A DNA stretch of 64,000 nucleotides. Source: Staphylococcus sp. IVB6181 (GTDB taxonomy: Bacteria > Bacillota > Bacilli > Staphylococcales > Staphylococcaceae). The notes below the pieces were generated by a model, which was not told where the DNA came from, did not search any database, and saw only the letters and a list, made by a program, of their open reading frames with translations. Positions 49,084-59,243 of the stretch are shown piece by piece. The DNA is taken from the NCBI RefSeq assembly GCF_025561445.1, contig NZ_CP095096.1, positions 909,822 through 973,821 on the forward strand. Reading direction: 5' to 3'. Made by a program: the position numbers and the translations under genes. Each line of letters opens with the position of its first letter. Position 1 is the stretch's first letter.

Positions 49084-50343
49084 ATGTACTTTACAAATTT
49101 AACTGAAGAAGAGTTTGGTAATTTTACACAAAATCATTTTTCACACTATACACAATCAGCACGGCATTACCACAACCGTAATAAGTTTCGTAATGATGTG
49201 CATTTAGTAGGTGTAAAAGATGCTAATAATCAAGTGCTCGCAGCTTGCTTGTTAACTGAAGCGCGCAGTATGAAATTCTTTAAATACTTCTATACACACC
49301 GCGGACCAGTGATGGATTTCAATAATTTGAAATTAGTAGAATACTTCTTTGCGTCTTTGACATTGTATTTGAAAAAGCAGAATGCATTATATGTATTAGT
49401 TGACCCTTATGTATTAGCTAGTGTCAGAGAAGCAGAGGGAGAAATCATTGAAAGTTATAATAATCATGCATTGATGGATACATTGAAAAAGCTCGGTTAT
49501 ATTCATCAAGGTTATTCAATCGGCTACTCGTCAATGAGCCAAATCAGATGGTTGTCAGTTTTGGATTTGAAAGGAAAATCAGAAACACAGCTGCTGAATG
49601 AAATGGATTATCAAACAAGACGCAATATTAAAAAGACCTATGAAATGGGTGTACAGGTCAGAACTTTATCGATTGATGAAACACCTTTATTCTTTGAATT
49701 GTTTAAAATGGCTGAAGAAAAACATGGTTTTACTTTCAGAGGATTAGATTACTTTAAACAAATGCAGAAAACATACGGCAATCGCGGTTTCTTAAAATTA
49801 GCATATATTGATTTGCATAATTATTTGAAAGAACTGCAAGACAAACGGATGGAACTGCAGGGACAACTAGATGAAATCAATGAGAAATTAAAAGAAAATC
49901 CGAATTCTAAGAAATCTAAAGGCAAAGCCAATCAGCTGCAGCAGCAATATGACAGTAATGAGCGAAAAATCAATGAAACGCAAGCTATGGCAGAAAAAGA
50001 CGGTAATATTTTAAATCTCGCAGCGGCGCTGTACCTTTACAACGAACATGAAGTGTATTATTTATCCAGCGGTTCAAACCCTGAATACAATGCCTTTATG
50101 GGTGCGTACCGCTTACAATGGGATATGATTAAATTTGCGAAGAAAAAAAGTATCGATCGTTATAATTTCTATGGTGTAACAGGGGACTTCTCTAAAGAAG
50201 CTGAAGATTATGGTGTACAAAAATTCAAAGAAGGCTTCAATGCACATGTAGAAGAATATGTCGGCGACTTTATTAAACCAATCAGACCATTGGTTTATAA
50301 ATTATCGCTGCTGATTGATAAATTGAAACAAAAAGCAAAATAA
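49084..50343 (+). CDS. FemA/FemB-family aminoacyltransferase, possible lysostaphin-type immunity factor
   Basis: This 419-residue FemABX enzyme adds Gly or Ser from tRNA to the peptidoglycan cross-bridge. Two GNAT-like domains contain YTHRGPVMDFNN, QIRWLSVLDLKGKSETQLLN, and near the end IDRYNFYGVTGDFSKEAEDY with GDFIKPIRP. The helical coiled-coil arm typical of FemA/FemB lies at about residues 240-305 (LKELQDKRMELQGQLDEINE). It is not femX-like. It could be an FmhA/FmhC homologue or Lif/Epr, the immunity gene that sits beside lysostaphin in S. simulans and puts serine in cross-bridges. It lies 74 bases after the lysostaphin-like gene in the same direction, behind a terminator. AAAGGAG precedes the ATG. 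The family is sure; the immunity role is an inference. Confidence 0.85.
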   Translation: MYFTNLTEEEFGNFTQNHFSHYTQSARHYHNRNKFRNDVHLVGVKDANNQVLAACLLTEARSMKFFKYFYTHRGPVMDFNNLKLVEYFFASLTLYLKKQNALYVLVDPYVLASVREAEGEIIESYNNHALMDTLKKLGYIHQGYSIGYSSMSQIRWLSVLDLKGKSETQLLNEMDYQTRRNIKKTYEMGVQVRTLSIDETPLFFELFKMAEEKHGFTFRGLDYFKQMQKTYGNRGFLKLAYIDLHNYLKELQDKRMELQGQLDEINEKLKENPNSKKSKGKANQLQQQYDSNERKINETQAMAEKDGNILNLAAALYLYNEHEVYYLSSGSNPEYNAFMGAYRLQWDMIKFAKKKSIDRYNFYGVTGDFSKEAEDYGVQKFKEGFNAHVEEYVGDFIKPIRPLVYKLSLLIDKLKQKAK

Positions 50344-50370
50344 TTACAGTTCATAATGACTCAACATAAG

Positions 50371-50416
50371 AAAACAGCACTGATAATGCGCGGTACTGCG
50401 CTATCAGTGCTGTTTT
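50371..50416. terminator. Bidirectional terminator
   Basis: AAAACAGCACTGATA and TATCAGTGCTGTTTT are perfect arms, with an inner GCGC/GCGC stem, between convergent FemABX and luxS. Confidence 0.9.
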
Positions 50417-50455
50417 CTTATTGTTTAGCTTCTATTGAGAAATACCATCTGCAGA

Positions 50456-50920
50456 TTATTCGCTGAAGATTTTATCCCATTGATCACGTTTTTCTAACAT
50501 TTCTTTTGCGATTTTTTGTGCATCTTCTAAAGAGTGGCTTGCAGCCCAGCCGCATTGTACTTCGTTATCAGCTGGAACTTCAGTTGCTGCAACAGCATCT
50601 TTTAATGTTGCTTCGATGATGTTTAATACATCTTCGTAATCATCATGGTTGATGAATGAAACATAGAAACCAGTTTGGCAGCCCATTGGACTTAAGTCTA
50701 CGACTTTGTCTGTGTGGTTTCTGATATTTTCAGCCATTAAATGCTCTAATGAGTGCATTCCAGGCATCTTCATGTGTTCTTTGTTCGGTTGTTTGAAACG
50801 AATATCGTACTTCTTAATAACATCTCCGCTTTGACCTTCTTTAGTACCTGCTAAGCGTACGAATGGTGCAACAACTTTTGTATGATCTAAATTGAAACTT
50901 TCAACGTTCATTTTAGGCAT
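50456..50920 (-). CDS. luxS: S-ribosylhomocysteine lyase LuxS
   Basis: The enzyme cleaves S-ribosylhomocysteine to homocysteine and DPD, the precursor of autoinducer-2, in the activated methyl cycle. It has 154 residues. The metal ligands His-x-x-x-His lie in [16 protein letters not shown], and the catalytic Cys and third ligand are in [13 protein letters not shown] and [12 protein letters not shown]. The ATG at 50920 ([13 protein letters not shown]) follows AGGAGG by nine bases; upstream in-frame codons are not used. Confidence 0.97.
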   Translation of the reverse strand: MPKMNVESFNLDHTKVVAPFVRLAGTKEGQSGDVIKKYDIRFKQPNKEHMKMPGMHSLEHLMAENIRNHTDKVVDLSPMGCQTGFYVSFINHDDYEDVLNIIEATLKDAVAATEVPADNEVQCGWAASHSLEDAQKIAKEMLEKRDQWDKIFSE

Positions 50921-51118
50921 AACTTGTAACCTCCTTGAATTATTCATTCCCTATTGTAACAAGGGGAAAGGGCTTTTACAATTTGTAGGTTTCCACTTTT
51001 TGCGAAAATATTATCGGTTTACTCGGAATGAATTTGTTGAAAATTGAGAAAAAGGATGGCAAAGCACTTAAAAACCTTTAAAATGTTTAGTAATCGAATT
51101 TACTGATAAAGATATAAA

Positions 51119-51171
51119 AGAGGTTTGGAACGTAGTGAAAAAGCGTTCCAAATTGTGTTATTTCAACCTCT
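51119..51171 (+). repeat. Leader hairpin before the M20/ATP-grasp gene
   Basis: TTTGGAACG and CGTTCCAAA (51124-51132 and 51144-51152) form an inner stem. AGAGGTT and AACCTCT (51119-51125 and 51165-51171) can form an outer one, sharing two bases with the inner arm. It ends 40 bases before the start. No known riboswitch is recognised. Confidence 0.5.
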
Positions 51172-51210
51172 GTGTAACTTATAGCTTTGAAAATAAAGGG
51201 AGCCATGGAA

Positions 51211-53598
51211 ATGTCATTTGAAACACAAATTGAACAATTTATTAAAGATAAACAGTCAGAATTTATTGATATTAGTCACAAAATTCACGAAAGACCAGAA
51301 CTTGGAAACCAAGAAGTATTTGCTTCTGGGGTTTTGATGCAAGAATTAACAGAATATGGATTTGAGATTGAACAAGATATTGCTGGTCATCCAACAGGAT
51401 TTATTGCAGAATACAACAGTCATAAACCTGGCCCAACCATCGGTTTCCTTGCTGAATATGATGCGCTTCCGGGCTTAGGACACGCATGCGGACATAATAT
51501 CATCGGTACAACGAGCGTGCTTGCAGGTATCGCATTGAAACAAGTAATCGATGAAGTCGGCGGCAAAGTTGTGGTATTAGGCTGCCCTGCTGAAGAAGGC
51601 GGAGAAAACGGCAGTGCCAAAGCCAGCTATGTAAAAGCGGGTGTGATTGATCAGTTGGATGTAGCTTTAATGCTGCACCCGGGCAATGAAACATATAAAA
51701 CAATCCATACACTTGCTGTGGATGTATTAGATATAAAATTCTACGGTAAGAGTGCGCATGCTTCTGAAAATGCGAATGAAGCCATCAATGCGTTAGATGC
51801 AATGATCAGCTACTTTAATGGTGTGGCGCAATTACGTCAGCAAATCAAGAAATCAGAACGTGTTCACGGTGTGATTTTAGATGGCGGTCAAGCAGCCAAT
51901 ATTATTCCTGATTTCACACATGCACGTTTCTATACACGTGCAACAACACGTAAAGACTTAGATGTATTAACACATCGTGTCGGACAGATTGCACAAGGCG
52001 CAGCTATTCAAACAGGCTGTGATTATGAATTCAAACCGATTCAAAACGGCGTAAACGAATTCATTTTGACACCTAAATTAGATGAGTTGTTTGCTTATTA
52101 TGCCAGAAAAGAAGGCGAAGAAGTCAGCGAAGATGATTTCGGATACGGTTCAACAGATACAGGCAACGTCAGCCATGTTGTTCCTACATTGCATGCTCAT
52201 ATTAAAATCGGACCGAGCAATTTAGTCGGCCATACGTATAAATTCAAAGAAGCAGCCGCAAGCGATCATGGGGACAGTGCTTTAATCAAAGGTGCTCAAA
52301 TTATCGCATTGATGGGACTGGACTTGATTCGAAACAACGAATTGCTGAGAGAAATCAAAGAGCAGCATGTCAGAAAAGTAAAACAAGCTTCTTTAAAAGA
52401 GTTCAGAAAGCACTCTGAACAGCCGAAAGTCACATTAAGCGATTTATATGATGATTCGATTGTGTATACTTCAAGACCTTCATATGTCTCTAACCCTTGG
52501 TTAGAACCAGATGAACATCAATCGAACTTCTTAACTGGACGAGAATTGCTGATTGCGAATAAAATGCCGGTCATTGTACATGAAGCAAGTGTTACAGATA
52601 AATTGCAGCAGCTATTCAATGAAGTCGGCAAAGAAGTACCAAGCAATGTTTATAAATTCCATAATCAAGCAAGTTATGAACACTTGCTGAAATCTTTACC
52701 TAAAGAAGAAGGCAAGAAAATCTATTTCCAATATGTGCATAGTGAAGAACTTGTACCAAAAGAAGATTATGCATTAGATAAAGATACTTTTGTTGCATTG
52801 AATAATAAAGCGCGTATTCCAGAGTGGACCAACGGCAAGTATTTGCCGAAACGTGAAGTTGTAGCGATAGAAGATTTTGAAGAAGCGGTTAAACAATGGC
52901 CGTTGCCGATTGTGTTGAAACCAGGCGATGACTTGCCTACAGCAGGCGGTTACGGCGTTATGATTTGTTATAATCAAGAGGATTTAAATAAAGCTATCGA
53001 TCGTATTCATAAAGCAACAGAGGAAACCGATACAATAATTATCGAGCAGAAAATCGAAGATATTGCTAACTACTGCGTGCAATTTGCTTACTCAGATCAG
53101 CTTGGATTGAAATATCTTAGTACAACAGAACAATTGACGAATGAGTATGGCTTCTATGACGGCAACCAAAGCGTGCCTGTAGAAGAAGTACCGCAAGCTG
53201 TAATTGAAGCAGGCCGTGAAATTATGGAAATCGGTATCAGTCACGGTTTCTACGGTGTCGCAGGTTTTGATTTGCTTTATGATAAATACGGTGATGTTTA
53301 TGCGATTGATTTGAACTTCCGTCAGAATGGCTCTACAAGCATGCTGCTGTTAGATGATGAATTGACAGGAGATTATCATAAATTCTACAGCTACTTCTCA
53401 AAAGGTGATAATACGAAATTCTACCGTACTATTATGAAATATGTCCGCCAAGGTAAAATTTATCCATTATCTTATTATGATGGTGATTGGTACGGCAAAG
53501 ATAAAGTCAATTCACGCTTTGCTTGTATTTGGCACGGCAGCTCAAGAGAAGAAATCGAATTAAACGAAAAAGCATTCTTAAAAGAAATTGAATCTTAA
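51211..53598 (+). CDS. M20-family amidohydrolase fused to an ATP-grasp domain
   Basis: This 795-residue two-part enzyme begins with an M20D metal-dependent amidohydrolase (about 1-385). Metal-site motifs are EYDALPGLGHACGHNIIGT and GCPAEEGGENG, with GYGSTDTGNVSHVVP later. The C-terminal half (about 410-795) has ATP-grasp features: PIVLKPGDDLPTAGGYGV for the nucleotide lysine loop, TIIIEQKIEDIANYCVQFAY, and YAIDLNFRQNGSTSM for the metal-binding Glu/Asn-like motif. One half would hydrolyse an amide and the other would form one with ATP; the substrate is unknown. The ATG at 51211 is eight bases after AAGGGAG. It stands alone, with a terminator at 53604. Confidence 0.83.
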   Translation: MSFETQIEQFIKDKQSEFIDISHKIHERPELGNQEVFASGVLMQELTEYGFEIEQDIAGHPTGFIAEYNSHKPGPTIGFLAEYDALPGLGHACGHNIIGTTSVLAGIALKQVIDEVGGKVVVLGCPAEEGGENGSAKASYVKAGVIDQLDVALMLHPGNETYKTIHTLAVDVLDIKFYGKSAHASENANEAINALDAMISYFNGVAQLRQQIKKSERVHGVILDGGQAANIIPDFTHARFYTRATTRKDLDVLTHRVGQIAQGAAIQTGCDYEFKPIQNGVNEFILTPKLDELFAYYARKEGEEVSEDDFGYGSTDTGNVSHVVPTLHAHIKIGPSNLVGHTYKFKEAAASDHGDSALIKGAQIIALMGLDLIRNNELLREIKEQHVRKVKQASLKEFRKHSEQPKVTLSDLYDDSIVYTSRPSYVSNPWLEPDEHQSNFLTGRELLIANKMPVIVHEASVTDKLQQLFNEVGKEVPSNVYKFHNQASYEHLLKSLPKEEGKKIYFQYVHSEELVPKEDYALDKDTFVALNNKARIPEWTNGKYLPKREVVAIEDFEEAVKQWPLPIVLKPGDDLPTAGGYGVMICYNQEDLNKAIDRIHKATEETDTIIIEQKIEDIANYCVQFAYSDQLGLKYLSTTEQLTNEYGFYDGNQSVPVEEVPQAVIEAGREIMEIGISHGFYGVAGFDLLYDKYGDVYAIDLNFRQNGSTSMLLLDDELTGDYHKFYSYFSKGDNTKFYRTIMKYVRQGKIYPLSYYDGDWYGKDKVNSRFACIWHGSSREEIELNEKAFLKEIES

Positions 53599-53603
53599 TC
53601 AAT

Positions 53604-53642
53604 AAACAGCGAGTCTTCTAAAAGATAGGCTCGCTGTTTTTG
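53604..53642 (+). terminator. Terminator after the M20/ATP-grasp gene
   Basis: AACAGCGAG and CTCGCTGTT form the stem, followed by Ts. Confidence 0.85.
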
Positions 53643-53729
53643 ATTTGTCTTAAGCACATTAGATTGACTGATAAAGTTAATTATTTTATATTTGCATTGA
53701 TGCACAACTAAAGAGAAAGTAGGTTGATT

Positions 53730-54395
53730 ATGGATTATAGACACGAAAGATTTTTTAAAGACCTTCTTGTTAATGAAACATATTATATTGCGATTAAAGA
53801 TAGAAAAATGGTTCGCAGAAATGTAGAGGACGATGCGGGCGCTTTATTTTGGACAAGAAAAGAATTAGCAGAAGCTTACTTTGAAAATCGTACAGACGCA
53901 TACGATAAAATAATTACAAGAGACTTAGATCGTTTTGTGACAAGCGAATTAGATGATTTGTTTGATAAAGGCGATAAAGTATTAGTCAATGTTACAGATG
54001 ATGTGGATGGTCATTTTATTGATATTTATGAAACTACAGATAAATTGATGACAGAACTTGACCGCATCCGTGTTGTAGAATTTTCACGTATTACTGCAAA
54101 ATCAGATGATGTGTTCGGCTTAACACATAAAGGCAACAAACAATTCATTATCATCAGTGATAATGGTGAAGACAAGCCGAATTTGATGCCGGTATGGAGT
54201 GATTACCGCTCAGCATTGAAAGTCCGTGATGAAGACTTTGAAGAATGCGACGTTGAACAAGTTGAAGGCGAAGTGTTCAGCGAATGGTTAGAACAATTAA
54301 GAGATGAAGACCGTGCAGTCGGCGTCAACTTAAAACCTGGTGTAGTAGGTTCAATCGTTTCAGCACAAACACTTAAAAACGAATTATCATATTAA
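53730..54395 (+). CDS. DUF2750-like protein, probably two tandem units
   Basis: This soluble acidic protein of 221 residues appears to contain two related halves. One has TYYIAIKDRKMVRRN and ALFWTRKELAEAYFENR. The other has KQFIIISDNGEDKPNLMPVW and SDYRSALKVRDED, each followed by a domain rich in Asp/Glu/Leu (LDDLFDKGDKVLVNV; SEWLEQLRDEDRAVGVNL). This matches the DUF2750 pattern, which has no known function. It is preceded by AGTAGG six bases before ATG 53730 and followed by a hairpin shared with coaW. Confidence 0.65.
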   Translation: MDYRHERFFKDLLVNETYYIAIKDRKMVRRNVEDDAGALFWTRKELAEAYFENRTDAYDKIITRDLDRFVTSELDDLFDKGDKVLVNVTDDVDGHFIDIYETTDKLMTELDRIRVVEFSRITAKSDDVFGLTHKGNKQFIIISDNGEDKPNLMPVWSDYRSALKVRDEDFEECDVEQVEGEVFSEWLEQLRDEDRAVGVNLKPGVVGSIVSAQTLKNELSY

Positions 54396-54399
54396 AAAA

Positions 54400-54451
54400 A
54401 TAAGGGGATAGGGTGATAGCAGATAACTATCAACCGTATCTCCTTATTTTT
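54400..54451. terminator. Bidirectional terminator before coaW
   Basis: TAAGGGGATAGGGTGATAG pairs with CTATCAACCGTATCTCCTTA, imperfectly, with Ts on the plus strand and As upstream. Confidence 0.82.
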
Positions 54452-54453
54452 AA

Positions 54454-55263
54454 TTAATCCTGATTGCCTAAATAGACACTGCCTAACGCGCCTGAGAAAG
54501 CACCATGTTCGATATAGTAAGGTTTGAATCCGCGCAACACAGTATAATCTTCAACAACTTTTCTTAACAGCGGATTGTTGTTGAAGGAGGAACCGATATA
54601 AACTACATTTTCAGTATGAGACTCGCGTGCAAGAGTAATGGCCATCGTTGTTACGACTTCTCCGACCACACCCATCACAGAGGCAAGTTTGTCTGCAGGG
54701 GTTAAGTCTTTATCCAAATTATGCAAGACATGACCGAAATTGGCAGCTGTTAAATCTCCTGGAATCGGCGGTTCGCTGTTTTTATAAATGTGTTTTACTT
54801 TTAAATCGATGTATTCGCGATTGCCTTGCTGGGCTGTATTTGTTAATTCAGTGTAGTCTGTAATCCCTGATAAGAGATAGCCGAGACCTTGAATCATACC
54901 GCCGCCAGCACCGATACCGCCGACACGTTTTTGCGACTTTCCGTCTGAATAGTGCATGGAAGTGCCTGTTCCGACGTTTGCGAAGATATAATCAGATAAA
55001 TAATGGCCTTGTTCTTCAAGCAATACTTCTAATCCTTTAGAGGACGCATCGAATTCTACGAATTCTTTTGAAGGGAAATTCAATTGCTTTTGAATGAGTT
55101 TTGCTTTCCCGCCTGTTAATGTGACGTTTGTACAAGATTGATGATTCAACCAGTCGATTACTTTTGATAAATCATCAGAAGGTTCAGTGCGGAAATTACG
55201 CTGCCCGTTTTCAATTTCAACAATTTTAATTAATGTCCCACCTGCATCAATACCGATTTTCAT
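54454..55263 (-). CDS. coaW: Type II pantothenate kinase CoaW
   Basis: The enzyme phosphorylates pantothenate in the first step of CoA synthesis. The staphylococcal type II enzyme is not feedback-inhibited by CoA and is related to eukaryotic PanK. The N-terminal ATP loop is [27 protein letters not shown] and [19 protein letters not shown] form the active-site walls, and [13 protein letters not shown] is the C-terminal nucleotide motif. It is 269 residues, as in S. aureus. It is transcribed opposite to its neighbours. Confidence 0.95.
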   Translation of the reverse strand: MKIGIDAGGTLIKIVEIENGQRNFRTEPSDDLSKVIDWLNHQSCTNVTLTGGKAKLIQKQLNFPSKEFVEFDASSKGLEVLLEEQGHYLSDYIFANVGTGTSMHYSDGKSQKRVGGIGAGGGMIQGLGYLLSGITDYTELTNTAQQGNREYIDLKVKHIYKNSEPPIPGDLTAANFGHVLHNLDKDLTPADKLASVMGVVGEVVTTMAITLARESHTENVVYIGSSFNNNPLLRKVVEDYTVLRGFKPYYIEHGAFSGALGSVYLGNQD

Positions 55264-55356
55264 GTTTTCACCTCAAATATATGTATAAGACGTAATCATT
55301 AATAGTATAATCAAAATGTAAAGAAAAAAGCAAAAATGAGGAGTGTACGATATAAA

Positions 55357-55719
55357 ATGAAATTAAGTCCATACCTTATCGTTGAAAATGCAGGGCAAGC
55401 AGCAGAATTTTATCAACATGTGTTCGGTGGAGAAACTAAAATATTAAATCAGCAAAAAGATACAGTACTTCACGCAGAAGTGCATGTGAATGCACAAATG
55501 GTTCTGCATATTTCAAGCAATTACGGCAAACCTTTCAGCAATGAAAATATGAACCTGATTTTGACATTCGAAGATGCAGCAGAACAACAACGTGTTTATG
55601 ATGCATTAAGTGAAAGCGGAGATCCGCATATGCCGATTGCAAAAACTTTTTTCAATGCGATGCACGGGCAAGTGAGAGATCAATACGGTGTCAATTGGTT
55701 ATCTAATTGTTTCTTATAA
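55357..55719 (+). CDS. VOC-family (PhnB-like) protein
   Basis: This 120-residue glyoxalase/bleomycin-resistance-fold protein resembles the PhnB/YjdN group. Features are SPYLIVENAGQAAEFYQHVFGG at the start, VLHAEVHVNAQMVLHIS in the middle and RDQYGVNWLSNC at the end. The enzymatic role is unknown. The ATG at 55357 is 13 bases after GAGGAG, slightly long; the ATG at 55336 overlaps that site. Confidence 0.78.
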   Translation: MKLSPYLIVENAGQAAEFYQHVFGGETKILNQQKDTVLHAEVHVNAQMVLHISSNYGKPFSNENMNLILTFEDAAEQQRVYDALSESGDPHMPIAKTFFNAMHGQVRDQYGVNWLSNCFL

Positions 55720-55776
55720 TAGAGAGTAGGGAAACACTAATTGAACTTGTAGTAAATTAGAAATGTAGGGGATATT

Positions 55777-56637
55777 ATGAAACATAGCAAGCAATATGAA
55801 GATATTATTGTAACACTATACCAACCAAAATATTACCAAGAAGTTGTGAACTTTGAATTATCAGAACGTCAGCAGATTTATTCATCGCTGCCGATTCAAG
55901 TCTTAGATGATGCACTTAAAGATAAAGACCGCATTGCAAATATTGCGATAAATAAAGAAGGGGCAGTGGTCGGCTTCTTTGTGCTGCATCAATATTATCA
56001 GCACGAAGGTTACGATACACCTGAACATGTCGTTTATGTGCGTTCTTTGTCTATTAATGAAAAATACCAAGGCAACGGTTATGGTACTAAAATCATGATG
56101 AATCTGCCGAATTATGTTCAATCGCTGTATAGTGATTTCAACCATCTTTATTTAGTGGTGGATGCTGAGAATAAAGCAGCATGGAACGTATATGAACGTG
56201 CAGGCTTTATGCATACCGCTACCAAACAAGAAGGACCGATCGGAGAAGAACGCTTGTATTATTTGGATTTAGATTCTAAATATGTATCTTCTTTAAAATT
56301 AAAAGCACCAGAAGAACAGCCGGACAAAGAAATTGATACGGTCCATTTAATGCTGGACGGCAAGAAAGCAGGCTTCATTGCACTGCAAGCGACAGAAAAC
56401 CGTATGCATATCAGAGGAATTGAAGTCGATAAAGCACAACGTCATAAAGGTATCGCAGAAAGTGCATTGCGCCAATTAGCAACATATATCAGAAAAAATT
56501 ATCCAGACATAGATGTGCTTGATATCGTTTTATTCGGAGAACATAATGAATTAAAACAACTCTGTTTGAACAGCAACTTTGTCGAGACTTTACAGACAGA
56601 GGATTATGTGAAGTTTGAAAAGTATATTGTTTATTAA
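55777..56637 (+). CDS. Tandem GNAT acetyltransferase
   Basis: This 286-residue protein has two GNAT folds. The N-terminal one (about 8-165) has the acetyl-CoA loop VRSLSINEKYQGNGYGTKIM and the partner motif AENKAAWNVYERAGF. The C-terminal one (about 185-280) has IRGIEVDKAQRHKGIAESAL. Both retain the Q/RxxGxG/A-type loop (QGNGYG; RHKGIA). The acceptor substrate is unknown. AGGGG precedes the ATG at modest spacing. Confidence 0.8.
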   Translation: MKHSKQYEDIIVTLYQPKYYQEVVNFELSERQQIYSSLPIQVLDDALKDKDRIANIAINKEGAVVGFFVLHQYYQHEGYDTPEHVVYVRSLSINEKYQGNGYGTKIMMNLPNYVQSLYSDFNHLYLVVDAENKAAWNVYERAGFMHTATKQEGPIGEERLYYLDLDSKYVSSLKLKAPEEQPDKEIDTVHLMLDGKKAGFIALQATENRMHIRGIEVDKAQRHKGIAESALRQLATYIRKNYPDIDVLDIVLFGEHNELKQLCLNSNFVETLQTEDYVKFEKYIVY

Positions 56638-56774
56638 TGGCGAATGGTAAAAAAGAATCATCATTAGCATTGCGAAATAAGACATTGTCATTTATAATTT
56701 ACATTTGTTAACATGAGATGTAACTAAACTTGTGATTGAATTGATAAAGCCTTTGAAAGGGAGTAATAGAACAT

Positions 56775-57323
56775 ATGAAAATTCAAGATTACACAAAAGA
56801 AATGGTAGACGAAAAATCATTTATCGATATGGCCCATACTTTATTAGAAGAAAAAGGGACAACAATGAATTTATACGATATTATCGATGAATTTAAAGCT
56901 TTAGGACATTATGAAGATGATGAACATTTAGAGAAACGTATTGTTCAGTTCTATACAGATTTAAATACTGACGGTCGTTTCCTTAATGTCGGCGAAAATA
57001 ATTGGGGATTGCGCGACTGGTATTCAGTAGATGATATCGAAGAAAAAATCGCACCTACAATTCAAAAATTCGACATCTTGGATGAAGAAGATGAAGAGGA
57101 TAAAAACCTTAAACTTCTTGGCGAAGAGGAAGAAGAAGCCGAAGATGAAGAAAGATCTGAAGCGGACGCTGAAGACGACGAAGAAGATTTAGATGATCCT
57201 CAAGAAGAAGATGAAGTCGGCGAAGAGGATATCGTAATCGATGAAGATGACGATGAATTAGAAGAAACAGAAGAAATGTTTGAAGATGCGGCAGACTTCA
57301 ATGACGAGCCGGATGAAGAGTAA
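56775..57323 (+). CDS. rpoE: RNA polymerase delta subunit
   Basis: The product is the Firmicutes-specific delta factor that limits nonspecific transcription and speeds enzyme recycling. The N-terminal folded domain (about 1-90) has [20 protein letters not shown] and [20 protein letters not shown]. The C-terminal half (about 100-182) is an almost pure Asp/Glu tail, as in Bacillus. Its 182 residues are normal. AAAGGGAG precedes the ATG. The pyrG promoter follows directly. Confidence 0.95.
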   Translation: MKIQDYTKEMVDEKSFIDMAHTLLEEKGTTMNLYDIIDEFKALGHYEDDEHLEKRIVQFYTDLNTDGRFLNVGENNWGLRDWYSVDDIEEKIAPTIQKFDILDEEDEEDKNLKLLGEEEEEAEDEERSEADAEDDEEDLDDPQEEDEVGEEDIVIDEDDDELEETEEMFEDAADFNDEPDEE

Positions 57324-57330
57324 ATTATAA

Positions 57331-57358
57331 TTGACTTTTTCTAGAAAAATGATAGAAT
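57331..57358 (+). promoter_or_regulatory. pyrG promoter with GGGC start
   Basis: TTGACT (57331-57336) and TAGAAT (57353-57358) are 16 bases apart. The expected start, 8 bases later, is the GGGCTCC at 57366, the initial sequence used by pyrG in Bacillus for CTP-dependent reiterative G addition. Confidence 0.8.
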
Positions 57359-57365
57359 TTTATTC

Positions 57366-57440
57366 GGGCTCCTTTAATTAGGACAACGTGTATAAATGAT
57401 ACGCTCCCCCTTTACATGAGATGTGAGAGGGAGCGTTTTT
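57366..57440 (+). promoter_or_regulatory. pyrG CTP-sensing leader and attenuator
   Basis: After the GGGCTCC start lies a terminator whose 5' arm is pyrimidine-rich: ACGCTCCCCCT pairs with AGAGGGAGCGT and runs into six Ts. In Bacillus pyrG, low CTP causes poly-G addition at the 5' end. The G-run then pairs with this arm and prevents termination. All parts are present here; the mechanism is inferred by analogy. Confidence 0.82.
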
Positions 57441-57534
57441 TATTTTTAAAAGCTTATTTTATCAGTGGATTAAGGCATTTTTGCCTTATCATGTATACAA
57501 GCAATATGGGAATGTACAAATTATATGTAATTGA

Positions 57535-59163
<1,629 letters not shown>

Positions 59164-59189
59164 TAAACTGATAAAAAGAGAACAAAAAT

Positions 59190-59243
59190 AATAAGCGGCA
59201 GAGCTGATCACCAATATAAGTGAAAAGCTTTGCCGCTTATTTT
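59190..59243. terminator. Bidirectional terminator between pyrG and the DUF2529 gene
   Basis: AATAAGCGGCAGAGCT pairs with AGCTTTGCCGCTTATT with one mismatch around 20 bases. Confidence 0.8.
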
